Source: DASQZK01 sp963763215
Lineage (GTDB): Bacteria; Bacteroidota; Bacteroidia; Bacteroidales; GCA-2748055
Length of the DNA stretch: 64,000 nucleotides
NCBI GenBank assembly: GCA_963763215.1
Contig: CAVXNX010000002.1
Coordinates: 310,001-374,000, forward strand
Direction: 5' to 3'
Program-made: the position numbers and the translations under genes
In this document: positions 38,953 through 48,193 of the stretch, piece after piece
Layout of the letters: every line of letters starts with the position of its first letter
How positions within the stretch are numbered: position 1 is the stretch's first letter
The notes under the pieces: generated by a model
Told to the model about the DNA's origin: nothing
The model's database searches: none
The model's input: only the letters and a program-made list of their open reading frames with translations

Positions 38953-41409
38953 ATGTCTCAGTCTTCCGATATCCATCCACTATATACAACAGGGCAAAAG
39001 CAGGAAATTAGTTTTGAAGAATTCAGGGACGAAGTTCTGGCTGACTACAGGCTGGGATGGGTGAGTCGTCATTGCAGCATCCTGGCCCGCCGGGAGGTGA
39101 TGTCGGGCAAGGCCAAGTTCGGGATCTTCGGCGATGGGAAAGAGATCGCCCAGATCGCGATGGCGAAGCATTTCATGCCGGGAGACTGGCGGTCGGGGTA
39201 TTACCGGGACCAGACCTTTCTGATGGCAACGGGAATGTCAGATCCTGTCGAATTTTTTGCCCAGTTATATGGGGACACTGACCTGGACTTCAATCCTTCC
39301 AATGGCGGTAGGTCCTTCAACAATCATTTTGCCACGCGGTCGCTGAATCCCGACGGGAGCTGGAAAGCCCTTTCGGAGATGAAGAATACGGCTGCCGATC
39401 TTTCACCCGTTGCCGGACAGATGCCCAGGCTGATCGGCCTGGGATATGCCTCAAAACTGTTCAGACAGAATCCGCAACTCCGTGAACTGACAAACCTGTC
39501 ACACGGGGGAAACGAGGTGGCATTCGGGACCATCGGCGACGCCGGCACCGCAGAGGGGCATTTTTTTGAGACCCTTAATGCTGCCGGCGTTTTGCAGATA
39601 CCTGTCGCGCTGGCCGTCTGGGATGACGGGTACGGCATCTCGGTGACGAAGGAGTTTCAGACGATCAAATCGAGTATTTCCGAAGTCCTCCGGGGTTTCG
39701 TGAAGGAAGGCGACAGCAATGGCATCCTTCTGTACTATGCCCGGGGCTGGGATTATCCTGCCCTCAACCGGATGTTCAGCGAGGGGATCCCGCGGTGCCG
39801 GGAAGAACATATTCCGGTGGTCTTCCACGTCGACGAAATGGTCCAGCCCACGGGCCATTCCACCTCAGGCTCGCATGAAAGGTATAAGTCGCCCGAACGC
39901 CTTCGGTGGGAGGAAGCGCATGATCCCCTGGTCAAAATGCGCGAATGGATCCTCGAAAATCACATCGAAACCGCGGGGATCCTCGAGGAAATAGAGCAGG
40001 ATGCTTCGGAAGTCGCACGGAAGGCCCAGCGGAAAGCCTGGAAAAATTACACCCTTGCCATCCAGAAGGAACGGGAAACCTTCCTGTCTATCGTCAACAA
40101 CCGGTCGTGCCATTGCCGTAACGACAATTATGACAAGATCGCTTCACTCACCACCGACCTGAAACGCATTGCCAACCCCATCCGGAAAGATGTCATGAGC
40201 ACCGCCCGGCGCCTGTTGCGCCATATCTGTGCTGACTGTCCGGTGCGGCAACAGCTGCAAAAGGACATCGGATCCTGGCTGGCGGATTACGAGGAAGAAA
40301 ACCGCCGCCGCTACAGCTCCTGCCTCTACGTTGAAACCAGCCGTTCGACCCTGAACGTCAAAGGGGTTGCACCGGTCTATTCCGGTGATTCTCCCGTGCT
40401 GAACGCCCGCGAAATTCTCCAGCGGAATTTCGACCGCCTCTTTGAAAAAGATCCACGCGTGCTGACCTTTGGGCAGGATACCGGAAAGATCGGGGATGTG
40501 AACAAGGGACTCGAGGGGCTTCAGGAAAAATACGGTGATCTCCGGGTCACCGACACCGGGATCCGTGAAACCACCATCATCGGGCAGGGGATAGGCCTTG
40601 CCATGAGAGGACTCAGGCCCATCGCCGAGATCCAGTATTTTGATTACCTCCTCTACGGTCTGCAGACGGTCAGCGATGACCTGGCCACGCTCCATTACCG
40701 GACCCGCGGCGGGCAGGCAGCACCCCTGATCATCCGCACCCGCGGTCACCGCCTCGAGGGCATCTGGCATTCGGGCTCACCCCTGAGCATGGTGATCAAT
40801 TCATTCCGCGGCCTCTGGGTTTGCGTGCCCCGCGATATGACCCGGGCCGCCGGATTTTACAATACACTTCTCGAAGGCGACGATCCGGGCCTGGTGATCG
40901 AACCCCTGAACGGCTACCGGCTCAAAGAAACCCTTCCCGACAATGTCGGGGAATTCAAAGTGCCCCTGGGCATTCCCGAGATACTGCGGAACGGTGATGA
41001 TGTTACCCTGGTGACCTATGGCAGCTGCGTGCGCATCGCCGAATCGGCCGTCAGGCAGCTGGAGGAATTCGGGATCAGCGTGGAACTTATCGATGTCCAG
41101 ACCCTTCTGCCTTTCGATCTTCATCATTCCATCGTCGAATCGGTCAAAAAGACCAACCGGGTGATTTTCTTCGACGAGGATGTCCCTGGCGGGGCGACAT
41201 CCTATATGATGCAGAAGGTGCTTGAAGAACAGGGCGGTTACTTTTACCTGGATGCGCGGCCGGTCACCCTGAGCGCTAAAGAGCACAGACCGGCCTATGG
41301 TACCGACGGTGATTATTTCTCCAATCCCAACGCCGAAGATGTTTTCGAAACGGTGTACCAGCTGATGCGTGAAGCCGACCCCGACCGGTTCCCTTCACTT
41401 TTCAGGTGA
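38953..41409 (+). CDS. 2-oxoacid dehydrogenase E1, alpha and beta subunits fused
   Basis: 818 residues, intact. Alpha part (about 1-400): GDAGTAEGHFFETLNAAG and VWDDGYGISV form the thiamine diphosphate site, with Asp where many have Asn; then HVDEMVQPTGHST and RYKSPERLRW. Beta part (about 460-815): NFDRLFEKDPRVLTFGQDTG, DTGIRETTIIGQGIGLA, EIQYFDYLLYGLQ, and the transketolase C-terminal ending VIFFDEDVPGGA. Decarboxylates branched-chain or similar 2-oxoacids within a dehydrogenase complex; E2 and E3 are not nearby. The linker has C386xC388 and C426xxC429, an uncommon feature. Confidence 0.88.
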   Translation: MSQSSDIHPLYTTGQKQEISFEEFRDEVLADYRLGWVSRHCSILARREVMSGKAKFGIFGDGKEIAQIAMAKHFMPGDWRSGYYRDQTFLMATGMSDPVEFFAQLYGDTDLDFNPSNGGRSFNNHFATRSLNPDGSWKALSEMKNTAADLSPVAGQMPRLIGLGYASKLFRQNPQLRELTNLSHGGNEVAFGTIGDAGTAEGHFFETLNAAGVLQIPVALAVWDDGYGISVTKEFQTIKSSISEVLRGFVKEGDSNGILLYYARGWDYPALNRMFSEGIPRCREEHIPVVFHVDEMVQPTGHSTSGSHERYKSPERLRWEEAHDPLVKMREWILENHIETAGILEEIEQDASEVARKAQRKAWKNYTLAIQKERETFLSIVNNRSCHCRNDNYDKIASLTTDLKRIANPIRKDVMSTARRLLRHICADCPVRQQLQKDIGSWLADYEEENRRRYSSCLYVETSRSTLNVKGVAPVYSGDSPVLNAREILQRNFDRLFEKDPRVLTFGQDTGKIGDVNKGLEGLQEKYGDLRVTDTGIRETTIIGQGIGLAMRGLRPIAEIQYFDYLLYGLQTVSDDLATLHYRTRGGQAAPLIIRTRGHRLEGIWHSGSPLSMVINSFRGLWVCVPRDMTRAAGFYNTLLEGDDPGLVIEPLNGYRLKETLPDNVGEFKVPLGIPEILRNGDDVTLVTYGSCVRIAESAVRQLEEFGISVELIDVQTLLPFDLHHSIVESVKKTNRVIFFDEDVPGGATSYMMQKVLEEQGGYFYLDARPVTLSAKEHRPAYGTDGDYFSNPNAEDVFETVYQLMREADPDRFPSLFR

Positions 41410-41637
41410 AAACGTGCTCTGGGTTTCCCGGCTCTGAACATGCAACCCGGAGCGAAACGTTCATGTCCGTCATGCCGTCCCTTTCCGGCTCTAGTGCTTT
41501 TTCGTTAAATCAGTAAAATGTTCCATCATAACCTCATAATTCATCTTTTTGTCAAAAAATCAGGTCGGGAGACCATTTTTTGAACATTCACGTTTTATAT
41601 TAGAGGAAATTAGTACGGACAGTTAAACCAGTCTTCC

Positions 41638-42225
41638 ATGAGCCTTAACATCGATTTCTTTAAAATAAAAAACGATAAAGTGGCCAGTCCTGGAAGGGTT
41701 CTGATCTCAGAGCCGTTTCTGAGTGATACCTATTTCAAGCGCTCGGTTGTCCTGCTTACAGAACACTCGGAGGAAGGATCGGTGGGCTTTGTTCTGAATA
41801 AACCGGTTGACCTGCACATCCAGGATGTGATCCAGGATTTTCCGCCCGTGGATACCGGAATTTCCATCGGCGGACCGGTAAACACCAATACGGTGCATTT
41901 CATCCATACCCTTGGCGAGCTTATTCCGGAGAGTGTCCATGTGTATGAGAACATTTACTGGGGCGGCGATTTCGACACCCTCAAATCGCTGATTATCGCC
42001 GGGAAAGTCGGACCGAAGCAGATGCGGTTTTTTCTGGGCTACTCCGGATGGGCCCCCAATCAGCTCGAGGGGGAGATCGGGGAAAACGCGTGGCTCGTGG
42101 GAGAACTCGATCCCAGCCTGATCATGGAATCGGACCAGACCAGTTTCTGGAACGATGTCCTCAAGAAGATGAACAACAAGTACCAGGTCTGGGCCAATTT
42201 TCCTGAAAACCCCGGGATGAACTGA
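41638..42225 (+). CDS. YqgE/AlgH family protein (DUF179)
   Basis: 195 residues. GRVLISEPFLSDTYFKRSVV, GSVGFVLNKP, IGGPVNTNTVHFIH and RFFLGYSGWAPNQLEGEI are the family signature. Widespread; biochemical role unresolved. Convergent with gmhB, 8 bases apart. The 228 bases before it show no gene. Confidence 0.93.
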   Translation: MSLNIDFFKIKNDKVASPGRVLISEPFLSDTYFKRSVVLLTEHSEEGSVGFVLNKPVDLHIQDVIQDFPPVDTGISIGGPVNTNTVHFIHTLGELIPESVHVYENIYWGGDFDTLKSLIIAGKVGPKQMRFFLGYSGWAPNQLEGEIGENAWLVGELDPSLIMESDQTSFWNDVLKKMNNKYQVWANFPENPGMN

Positions 42226-42233
42226 CCGTGTTT

Positions 42234-42720
42234 TTAACCGATCCGGTCCGCCAGAAAATGCATGTCCTGGTTTGGCTTGACCAGGAGGGTTTTCAGCCCG
42301 GCGTTCCTGCCGGCTTCCATATCGGTATCACGGTCTCCCACAAACCAGCTGGCTTCCCTGTCGATGTTGAACCGTGCGATGGCCTTTTCAAAAAGCAGCG
42401 TCTGAGGCTTTCTGCACAGGCAGTTCTCCACGTCGGGATGGTGGGGACAAAGATAGATCTCACTGAATTCCACCCCGGCCTCCCTTAGCATCGCTGCTCA
42501 TCAACCGGTGGATTTCATCCACATCCCTGCGGGAATAGAATCCTTTGGCGATTCCGCCCTGATTGGTGATCACGATGAGCAGGTAACCCCTGTCGGAAAG
42601 GGCTTTGAGGGCCTCCCTGATTCCCGGGTTCAGCCTGAAATCCTCAGGTTTGAAGATGTAATACAAGCCCGCCTCGTTGTTGATCACCCCATCCCTGTCG
42701 AAAAATACCGCCTTGTTCAT
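42234..42720 (-). CDS. gmhB: D-glycero-D-manno-heptose-1,7-bisphosphate 7-phosphatase, frameshifted
   Basis: About 161 residues after removing one extra base near 42492 (MSS-MLREAGVEF). HAD motifs: FFDRDGVINNE, ITNQGGIAKGF, CRKPQ and VGDRDTDMEAG; zinc loop CPHHPDVENCLC. Removes the 7-phosphate before adenylylation in ADP-heptose synthesis, upstream of hldD. Starts 3 bases after the rhomboid gene's stop, so likely in one transcript. Confidence 0.92.
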
Positions 42721-42722
42721 GG

Positions 42723-43334
42723 TTAAAACTGGTTGATGAAGTTCTGGAAGAGGTGGGGATTGATGAACAGCGGAAAAACAAATCCAAAGACAGCGCCCCA
42801 GAGATGGGCATCATGATTGACATTGCCGCGGCCCGATCTTCCCATGTAGGTTGAATAGGCCAGGTACAGGATGCCGAACACAAAACCCGGCATGGGGATC
42901 ACACCGTAAAACAGGATCTTGTCGAGGGGTGAAAAGAAAATGCTGGTGAACAGCACTGCCGATACCGCCCCGGAAGCTCCAACGGAAGCGTAGTTGGGAT
43001 CTTCCCTGTGCTTGAAGAAGGTCGAAAGTGTGGCAACGATCATCCCGCCAAAATACAGGATGAGGTAAGCCAGGGGAGCGGAAAACAACATCCCGGCATG
43101 TTCAAGGCTTTTAAAAATGGATTCGACATGGACGCCAAAGGAGAAGAAAACGAGCATGTTCACGATGAGATGAACCCAGTCGGCATGCACGAAACCATGG
43201 GAGATGAACCGGTACCATTCTTTTCTTTGGATGATGTAATACGGGGCAAAGTCAAATTTCGCGAAGAGATCTTCCCTGCTGAAACAGATGATGGATACGA
43301 TGGCCGTGACGATAACAATGAGGATGGTAATCAT
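42723..43334 (-). CDS. Rhomboid family intramembrane serine protease
   Basis: 203 residues, about six membrane helices. HGFVHADWVHLIVNM is the early His/Asn segment; catalytic Ser in VGASGAVSAVLF; catalytic His in NHDAHLWGAVFGF. Cleaves membrane proteins inside the bilayer; substrate unknown. Between holA and gmhB on the same strand with short gaps. Confidence 0.92.
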   Translation of the reverse strand: MITILIVIVTAIVSIICFSREDLFAKFDFAPYYIIQRKEWYRFISHGFVHADWVHLIVNMLVFFSFGVHVESIFKSLEHAGMLFSAPLAYLILYFGGMIVATLSTFFKHREDPNYASVGASGAVSAVLFTSIFFSPLDKILFYGVIPMPGFVFGILYLAYSTYMGRSGRGNVNHDAHLWGAVFGFVFPLFINPHLFQNFINQF

Positions 43335-43345
43335 AAGGGTTCTTT

Positions 43346-44365
43346 TTAGTGCAGAATTTTAAAAATAAGTTCTTTCATCAGGTCGCCGGAATCGGCGGAG
43401 ACGTTTCCGTATCCCTTCGATTTCACATCGTACTCCCTGAGCAGGGAAATGATATTCACCACCTTGCCCGGAGGGTAAGCACGGGCGGCTTTCACGTACT
43501 CGCTCACAAAGAATGGATGAACCTTGAGAGCGGAGGCCACATTCCCGGGTGATTTATCCTGAAGGACATGGTATGTCAGTAGTTTTGTGAAGAAGAAATA
43601 CAGACTCGTGATGGTCTGGGTGATGGAGTTGTTCCTCGGATTCCCGGCAAAGTACCGGATGATCCGGTTCGCCTTGACGACATCCTTGTCCGTGAGGGCC
43701 TTCTGCAGTTCAAAATTATTGTATTCCTTACTGATGCCGATGTTCCGCTCGATATGGTCGACGGTGATGATCCTGATATTCTCGGGCAGAACGATGATCA
43801 GCTTTGGACAGCTCGTTTTCGATCCTCGAAAGGTCGTTGCCGAGAAATTCGGTCAGAAGGGCGGCCGCCTTGGGTTCGATCTTATAGCCCTTTTTGGAGA
43901 GTTCATCGGCGATCCACTGCGGGATTTTGTCGTCGTAAAGTTTCTTCGATTCGAAGACCAGAGCATTCTCCTGAATGGATTTAAAGATCTTTTTCCGTTT
44001 ATCGAGGCTTTTGTACTTGTAGTTGAGGACCAGGAGGGTCGATTTCAGTGGTTTTTCAAAATAATACCCGAGGTCGTCAAAATTTTTTATTTCCTGGGCT
44101 TCTTTGACGATGACCACCTGCTGCGCGGCCATCATGGGAAACCGCCGGGCTGCATTTGATAATGGTGGCCGCATCGGTATCCTTGCCGTAGAAAACAGTC
44201 TGGTTGAACGATTTTTCGGCCTCCGTGAGCACATGTTCCATGATGTAGCGCTGTGATCCTGTCGATATAGTAAGGTTCTTCGCCGGTCAGGAAATATATG
44301 GGATGATAGATCCGGTTGGTGAGATCTTTGATGACCTGTTCATACGTGATTTTATCGTTCGCCAT
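43346..44365 (-). CDS. holA: DNA polymerase III delta subunit, frameshifted three times
   Basis: About 338 residues after removing extra bases near 44248 (DRITA-YIMEHVL), 44155-44157 (ATIIN-AARRFPMMAAQQVV) and 43803-43805 (NELSK-LIIVLPENIRII). Clamp-loader features: YFLTGEEPYYIDRI, QQVVIVKEAQEI, and FELQKALTDKDVVKANRI-type domain III. Start at ATG 44365; the frame is open from a TTG at 44371. It overlaps nothing essential and begins 2 bases past the AMP nucleosidase stop region. An essential gene in four pieces is strong evidence for sequence error. Confidence 0.9.
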
Positions 44366-44367
44366 AC

Positions 44368-45141
44368 TCAATCAAATCTAAGATGTTTAACGGACTCACC
44401 GTTATTCAGCAGTTCAATCATGGAATCAATGCCGATACGGAGATGATCGCGGGTGTATTTTTCGTTTACCTGCCTGTCGCTTTCCTCTGTTTTCACTCCC
44501 GATGAGATCATCGGCTGGTCGGTCACCAGCAGGAGGGATCCGCTGGGGATCTCGTTGGCAAATCCGACGGTGAATATCGTGGCCGATTCCATATCGATGG
44601 CCATCGACCGGGTGATCCGGAGGTATTCCTTGAAATCCTCGTCGTATTCCCAGACACGCCGGTTGGTTGTGAAAACGGTGCCGGTCCAGTAGTCCCTGCC
44701 ATGGGAACGGATGGTTGAAGAAACAGCGCGTTGCAGTTTAAATGCCGGTAACGCCGGCACCTCGGGAGGGAGATAATCATTGGATGTGCCGTCGCCCCGG
44801 ATGGCGGCAATGGGAAGGATGAGATCGCCCAGTTTGTTTTTCTTTTTGAGCCCGCCGCATTTTCCCAGGAAAAGGACGGCATTGGGTTCAATGGCGCTCA
44901 GGAGGTCCATGATGGTGGCCGCATTGGCGCTGCCCATGCCGAAATGGATCATCGTGATCCCGTTGGCATTGGCACACGGCATCGGGTGATCCCAGCTGAT
45001 CACCTCGGTGTTGTTGATCTCGCAAAAAAATTCCAGGTACTGATTAAAGTTGGTGAGAAGAATGTATTTCCCGAAATCTTCCAGCTTATTGCCGGTGTAT
45101 CGCGGGAGCCAGTTCTTCACAATTTCTTCTTTGGTTTTCAT
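44368..45141 (-). CDS. amn: AMP nucleosidase
   Basis: 257 residues, the short form found in Bacteroidetes. FLGKCGGLKKKNKLGD, PIAAIRGDGTSNDYLPPEVPA, AIDMESATIFTVGFAN and LLVTDQPMISSGVKTEESD match the family. Splits AMP to adenine and ribose-5-phosphate. Followed directly by holA. Confidence 0.92.
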   Translation of the reverse strand: MKTKEEIVKNWLPRYTGNKLEDFGKYILLTNFNQYLEFFCEINNTEVISWDHPMPCANANGITMIHFGMGSANAATIMDLLSAIEPNAVLFLGKCGGLKKKNKLGDLILPIAAIRGDGTSNDYLPPEVPALPAFKLQRAVSSTIRSHGRDYWTGTVFTTNRRVWEYDEDFKEYLRITRSMAIDMESATIFTVGFANEIPSGSLLLVTDQPMISSGVKTEESDRQVNEKYTRDHLRIGIDSMIELLNNGESVKHLRFD

Positions 45142-45196
45142 AAAGCAGATGTTTCGGTGTCCCTCCCGGCAGTCAGCTGACCGGGTTGATCATGTG

Positions 45197-45204
45197 CAAA
45201 TTTA
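45197..45204 (-). promoter_or_regulatory. Possible -7 box (TAAATTTG) for amn
   Basis: CAAATTTA on the plus strand, TAnnTTTG toward amn, 55 bases before its ATG. Confidence 0.35.
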
Positions 45205-45276
45205 AACTTTACTTCAGGGAACTCCCATTATTTTTTTATGCTGTCCGGATTATTTCATTCATGGTTTAAAAATATG

Positions 45277-45284
45277 TAGGTTTG
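45277..45284 (+). promoter_or_regulatory. Possible -7 box (TAGGTTTG) for the HsdR-N-like gene
   Basis: Exact TAnnTTTG 20 bases before the ATG at 45305, in the divergent spacer with amn. Confidence 0.4.
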
Positions 45285-45304
45285 TGCCAGACAGGCTCCC
45301 AATC

Positions 45305-45759
45305 ATGAGAACCCTGAATTTACCCATTTATTCGTTCAAAATAAAACCGCAGGACGGAGTGGACTGTATTTTTGATCCTTTCCGCCGGAAATATGTCCGC
45401 CTCACGCCGGAGGAATGGGTGAGGCAGAATTTTGCCGCCTACCTTGTCAACGGGAAAGGGTATCCCTGCTTCGGGCATTGTCATCGAAAAATCCCTGTCG
45501 TACAATACGATGGCAAAGCGGTGCGATGTCCTCATCTACGACCGCTCCGGGCCAGCCGCTCCTGATGGTCGAATGCAAGGCGCCGACGGTCCGGGTCAGT
45601 CCTGACGTCTTCGATCAGATCGCCGTTTACAACGTCGTTTTCAGGGTCAGGTACCTGGTGGTCACCAACGGGCTGAAACATTATTGTTGTGAGGTGGATT
45701 TTGAAAGCCGGAAGATCACCTTTCTCAATGACATCCCGCACTACGACAGCATCGCCTGA
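45305..45759 (+). CDS. Small HsdR N-terminal domain protein, frameshifted twice
   Basis: About 150 residues after removing one extra base near 45467 (KGYP-ASGIVIEKSL) and one near 45551 (YDRSG-QPLLMVECKAP). The restored protein has EEWVRQNFAAYL, RCDVLIYDRSG, the nuclease-like MVECKAP (E-x-K) and YLVVTNGLKHYCC. Such stand-alone PD-(D/E)xK-like HsdR-N proteins are common in Bacteroidetes and lack the helicase of true type I restriction enzymes; function unknown. Confidence 0.82.
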
Positions 45760-45762
45760 TCG

Positions 45763-46296
45763 TCATTTCCCGACCAGCTGAAGGAAATATTCGGTCATCC
45801 ATCCGTCCCGCGTTTTGATCCAGTCTTTTTTCTGCCCGGTGATGACAAAACCCTGGCGGATGAAAAGCTGGAGGCTGTCGGTATTGTTTTCGGTGATATT
45901 GCAGAAGAGCTGTTTGAGGAGCAGGGTATCAAAACTATACCTGATCAGGGTTTGCAGTGCCTCGGTAGCATAACCTTTTTTCCGGTCTTCCTTGTCGCTG
46001 ATGAGGATCCCGATGCCGGCACGCAGATTAAAAGGATCGAAGTCGAAAAGATCGATGGCGCCGACGGGTTTGCCTCTATCCTTCAGTTCGATGATCAGCC
46101 GGAGTTGCCTGGCTTCGTAAATATCCTGCCTGGCCGATTCGATATATTGTCCAAGGGTGAATTTTGAGAAAGGGGTGAGGGTGTTGCTGAGGTACCATAT
46201 GGAGGTCTCATTCTCCCATTTGTAAAGGATTTCCAGATCCTCGGGTTCAACCGCCCGGAGCCTGATGGTCGTATTTTCCAGTGCCTGGAAGTTCAT
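45763..46296 (-). CDS. GNAT acetyltransferase (RimJ/SpeG-like)
   Basis: 177 residues. LRAVEPEDLEILYKWEN at the N-terminus, acetyl-CoA loop DKEDRKKGYATEAL, and NITENNTDSLQLFIRQGF. N-acetylates an amine; polyamine or protein N-terminus are the usual targets, not decidable here. Convergent with the HsdR-N gene (3-base gap). Confidence 0.88.
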   Translation of the reverse strand: MNFQALENTTIRLRAVEPEDLEILYKWENETSIWYLSNTLTPFSKFTLGQYIESARQDIYEARQLRLIIELKDRGKPVGAIDLFDFDPFNLRAGIGILISDKEDRKKGYATEALQTLIRYSFDTLLLKQLFCNITENNTDSLQLFIRQGFVITGQKKDWIKTRDGWMTEYFLQLVGK

Positions 46297-46401
46297 GATT
46301 GGTTCGTGGTATTAATCCGTTATGTGTCAGTACAAAGGGGTGAGCGGGGGATGTTGGACTTCCCTGTTCCCGGGGTTATTTCCGGGAACACGGCAGGGGT
46401 T

Positions 46402-47859
46402 TCAGGGGCTTTTTCTTTCGATCTGCACCCGGTAGGATTTTCCGCCCGGTGAAACGACCGTGAAGGTGTCGTGTTGAGCATCGTAATTCACGGTGATATT
46501 CTGGCCATTATCCTCCTCTTCGAGGATAAGTCTGAAACTGTCGTTGAAAAGTGATTTGCTGACAGTGACCGGCTCGGTGTAGGGCAGGATCCGGATCCGG
46601 TAGATCTCTTCGGTTCTGGCAGTCCCTTCGTTGCCGAACTGAGCGATAAATCCTGTTTTTCCATTTTTCGTGGGTTGAAAAAATTCGTTGTCACCGGTCG
46701 TGTTCAGGGGATACCCGATATTTTTCGGCTCTTCCCAGTCACCGTTTGCACTGCGCCCGGAATAAAAAATGTCATAACCACCCATGTTGAAATGCCCGGT
46801 TGACGTAAAGAAGAGGGTGTTCCCGTCATTGACCAGGAAAACAGAATTCTCGTCGGCCGGGGTATTGATGACCGGGCCGAGATTTTCAGCCTCACCCCAT
46901 TCCCCGGTATTCATTCGCCGGGCGACGTAGAGGTCGAGTCCTCCCAGACCGCCGCGACGGTCGCTGGCGAGGTACAAGGATCCGCCATCGGGAGAGAAGG
47001 AAGCATGGGCTTCGTTGTGGGATGTGTTGATGTTTTTGCCCAGTTTCACCGCTTTGCTCCAGGAGTGGCCCATCAGGCTGGTGTAGTAGATATCGCCGCG
47101 GTCGGATTTCGAATGCCGGACCAGGAGCAGCTCGGTGCCGTCGGCAGAGAGGGCGGCGGGGGTCATGTCACCATCGGAACCGACCTGGGGGGTGATATTG
47201 ACGGGTTCCATCCATTGCCCATCGAGTTTGAAGGTGTACATGATGGCATCGTAAAACTTGAGCGATTTCATATAGACCATGGCGGTCTCATCGAGGTTGA
47301 CCACGGGCCGGAACGTGACGGAACCGTCGTCGATGGCGGAAGACATTTTTTCGATCACGACATTCAATGGAGAATCCTTGATGATCTTGGCCCGTTGAGT
47401 AGCCTTGACTTCATTTTCGACGATAGCCACATTGTACTTTTTGTCAAAGTCGCGAAGATCGGTGAACCGGGCATAGGCATCGAGAGCCTCATTTAATTGG
47501 TTGTTGATCCGGTAGGCATTACCCAGGTAAAACCAGGCATGCCACGGGGCTTTGCGTTGGCCGGGATCCCGTTCCTTATATTTCTGGGTGGTATTTTCGA
47601 CGGCCTTTTCCAGGTAGGGAATGGCCTTGGACTCTTCTCCTTTCACCTTGAGGTATGACATCCCGGCCATGTAGTTGTAATTGGCATTTCCGGGATCCAG
47701 GCTCACCAGTTTGACGAATAAAAAGGCTGCTTCTTTGTATTCCTCGGTGGTGTAAAAGAATTCTGCATCATCGAACAGTTTTTCCACATCCTCTTTTTGG
47801 GCCCTTACTTCCGGCAAAGCCATGAACAGGGTCAGGAGAAGAAACAGGAATTTATTCAT
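46402..47859 (-). CDS. TPR / PD40 beta-propeller envelope protein A
   Basis: 485 residues from ATG 47859 (MNKFLFLLLTLFMALPEVRA, signal peptide). TPR helices (about 25-160: EYKEAAFLFVKLVSLDP, WFYLGNAYRINNQLNEAL) then PD40/WD40-like propeller repeats (FSPDGGSLYLASDRRGGLGG, TGHFNMGGYDIFYSG). No OmpA domain; the C-terminal 60 residues form an unassigned beta segment. First of three related large proteins on this strand, all with the TPR-propeller layout of PorE, a T9SS-associated periplasmic protein. Confidence 0.82.
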   Translation of the reverse strand: MNKFLFLLLTLFMALPEVRAQKEDVEKLFDDAEFFYTTEEYKEAAFLFVKLVSLDPGNANYNYMAGMSYLKVKGEESKAIPYLEKAVENTTQKYKERDPGQRKAPWHAWFYLGNAYRINNQLNEALDAYARFTDLRDFDKKYNVAIVENEVKATQRAKIIKDSPLNVVIEKMSSAIDDGSVTFRPVVNLDETAMVYMKSLKFYDAIMYTFKLDGQWMEPVNITPQVGSDGDMTPAALSADGTELLLVRHSKSDRGDIYYTSLMGHSWSKAVKLGKNINTSHNEAHASFSPDGGSLYLASDRRGGLGGLDLYVARRMNTGEWGEAENLGPVINTPADENSVFLVNDGNTLFFTSTGHFNMGGYDIFYSGRSANGDWEEPKNIGYPLNTTGDNEFFQPTKNGKTGFIAQFGNEGTARTEEIYRIRILPYTEPVTVSKSLFNDSFRLILEEEDNGQNITVNYDAQHDTFTVVSPGGKSYRVQIERKSP

Positions 47860-48193
47860 AATCGGTAAATTATCTGGTAAAACGCTGATTAAAGATATGA
47901 AACTTCCTTGTTTTTCAAAAGCGTTCACCCGGGCACACATCCGGAAGCCGCCGTCTGTTCATGGGTGTAAAAGGATGGATCCCGGGTGCGTTTTCCCGAA
48001 AAACTGTTCTATGCTATACGTAGCATGATGGTGAATTGATACAAAAAATGTCTGAAAGTTGCCGGGCACATTGAAGCAAGGGCTTAATCCACCTGCCTCA
48101 GGGGCAGCCGCCTGGCGAGTGTCGCGTGGCCGGGAATTTTGCCGTTCCTTTCCCCGGTCCGGTGCGGTTTATCGGGCGAAAATGTGCCGGCAG
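47860..48193. other. Intergenic stretch between two PD40 genes
   Basis: No gene seen. Contains a perfect small hairpin ATGCTA-TACG-TAGCAT at about 48011-48026 with no T-run, and an AT-rich part near 47860-47920 that probably holds the promoter of the 46402-47859 gene. Confidence 0.5.

Noticed and set aside
48011..48026. Small hairpin ATGCTA-TACG-TAGCAT
   Set aside because: Too short and without a T-run or neighbouring start codon to be given a function.
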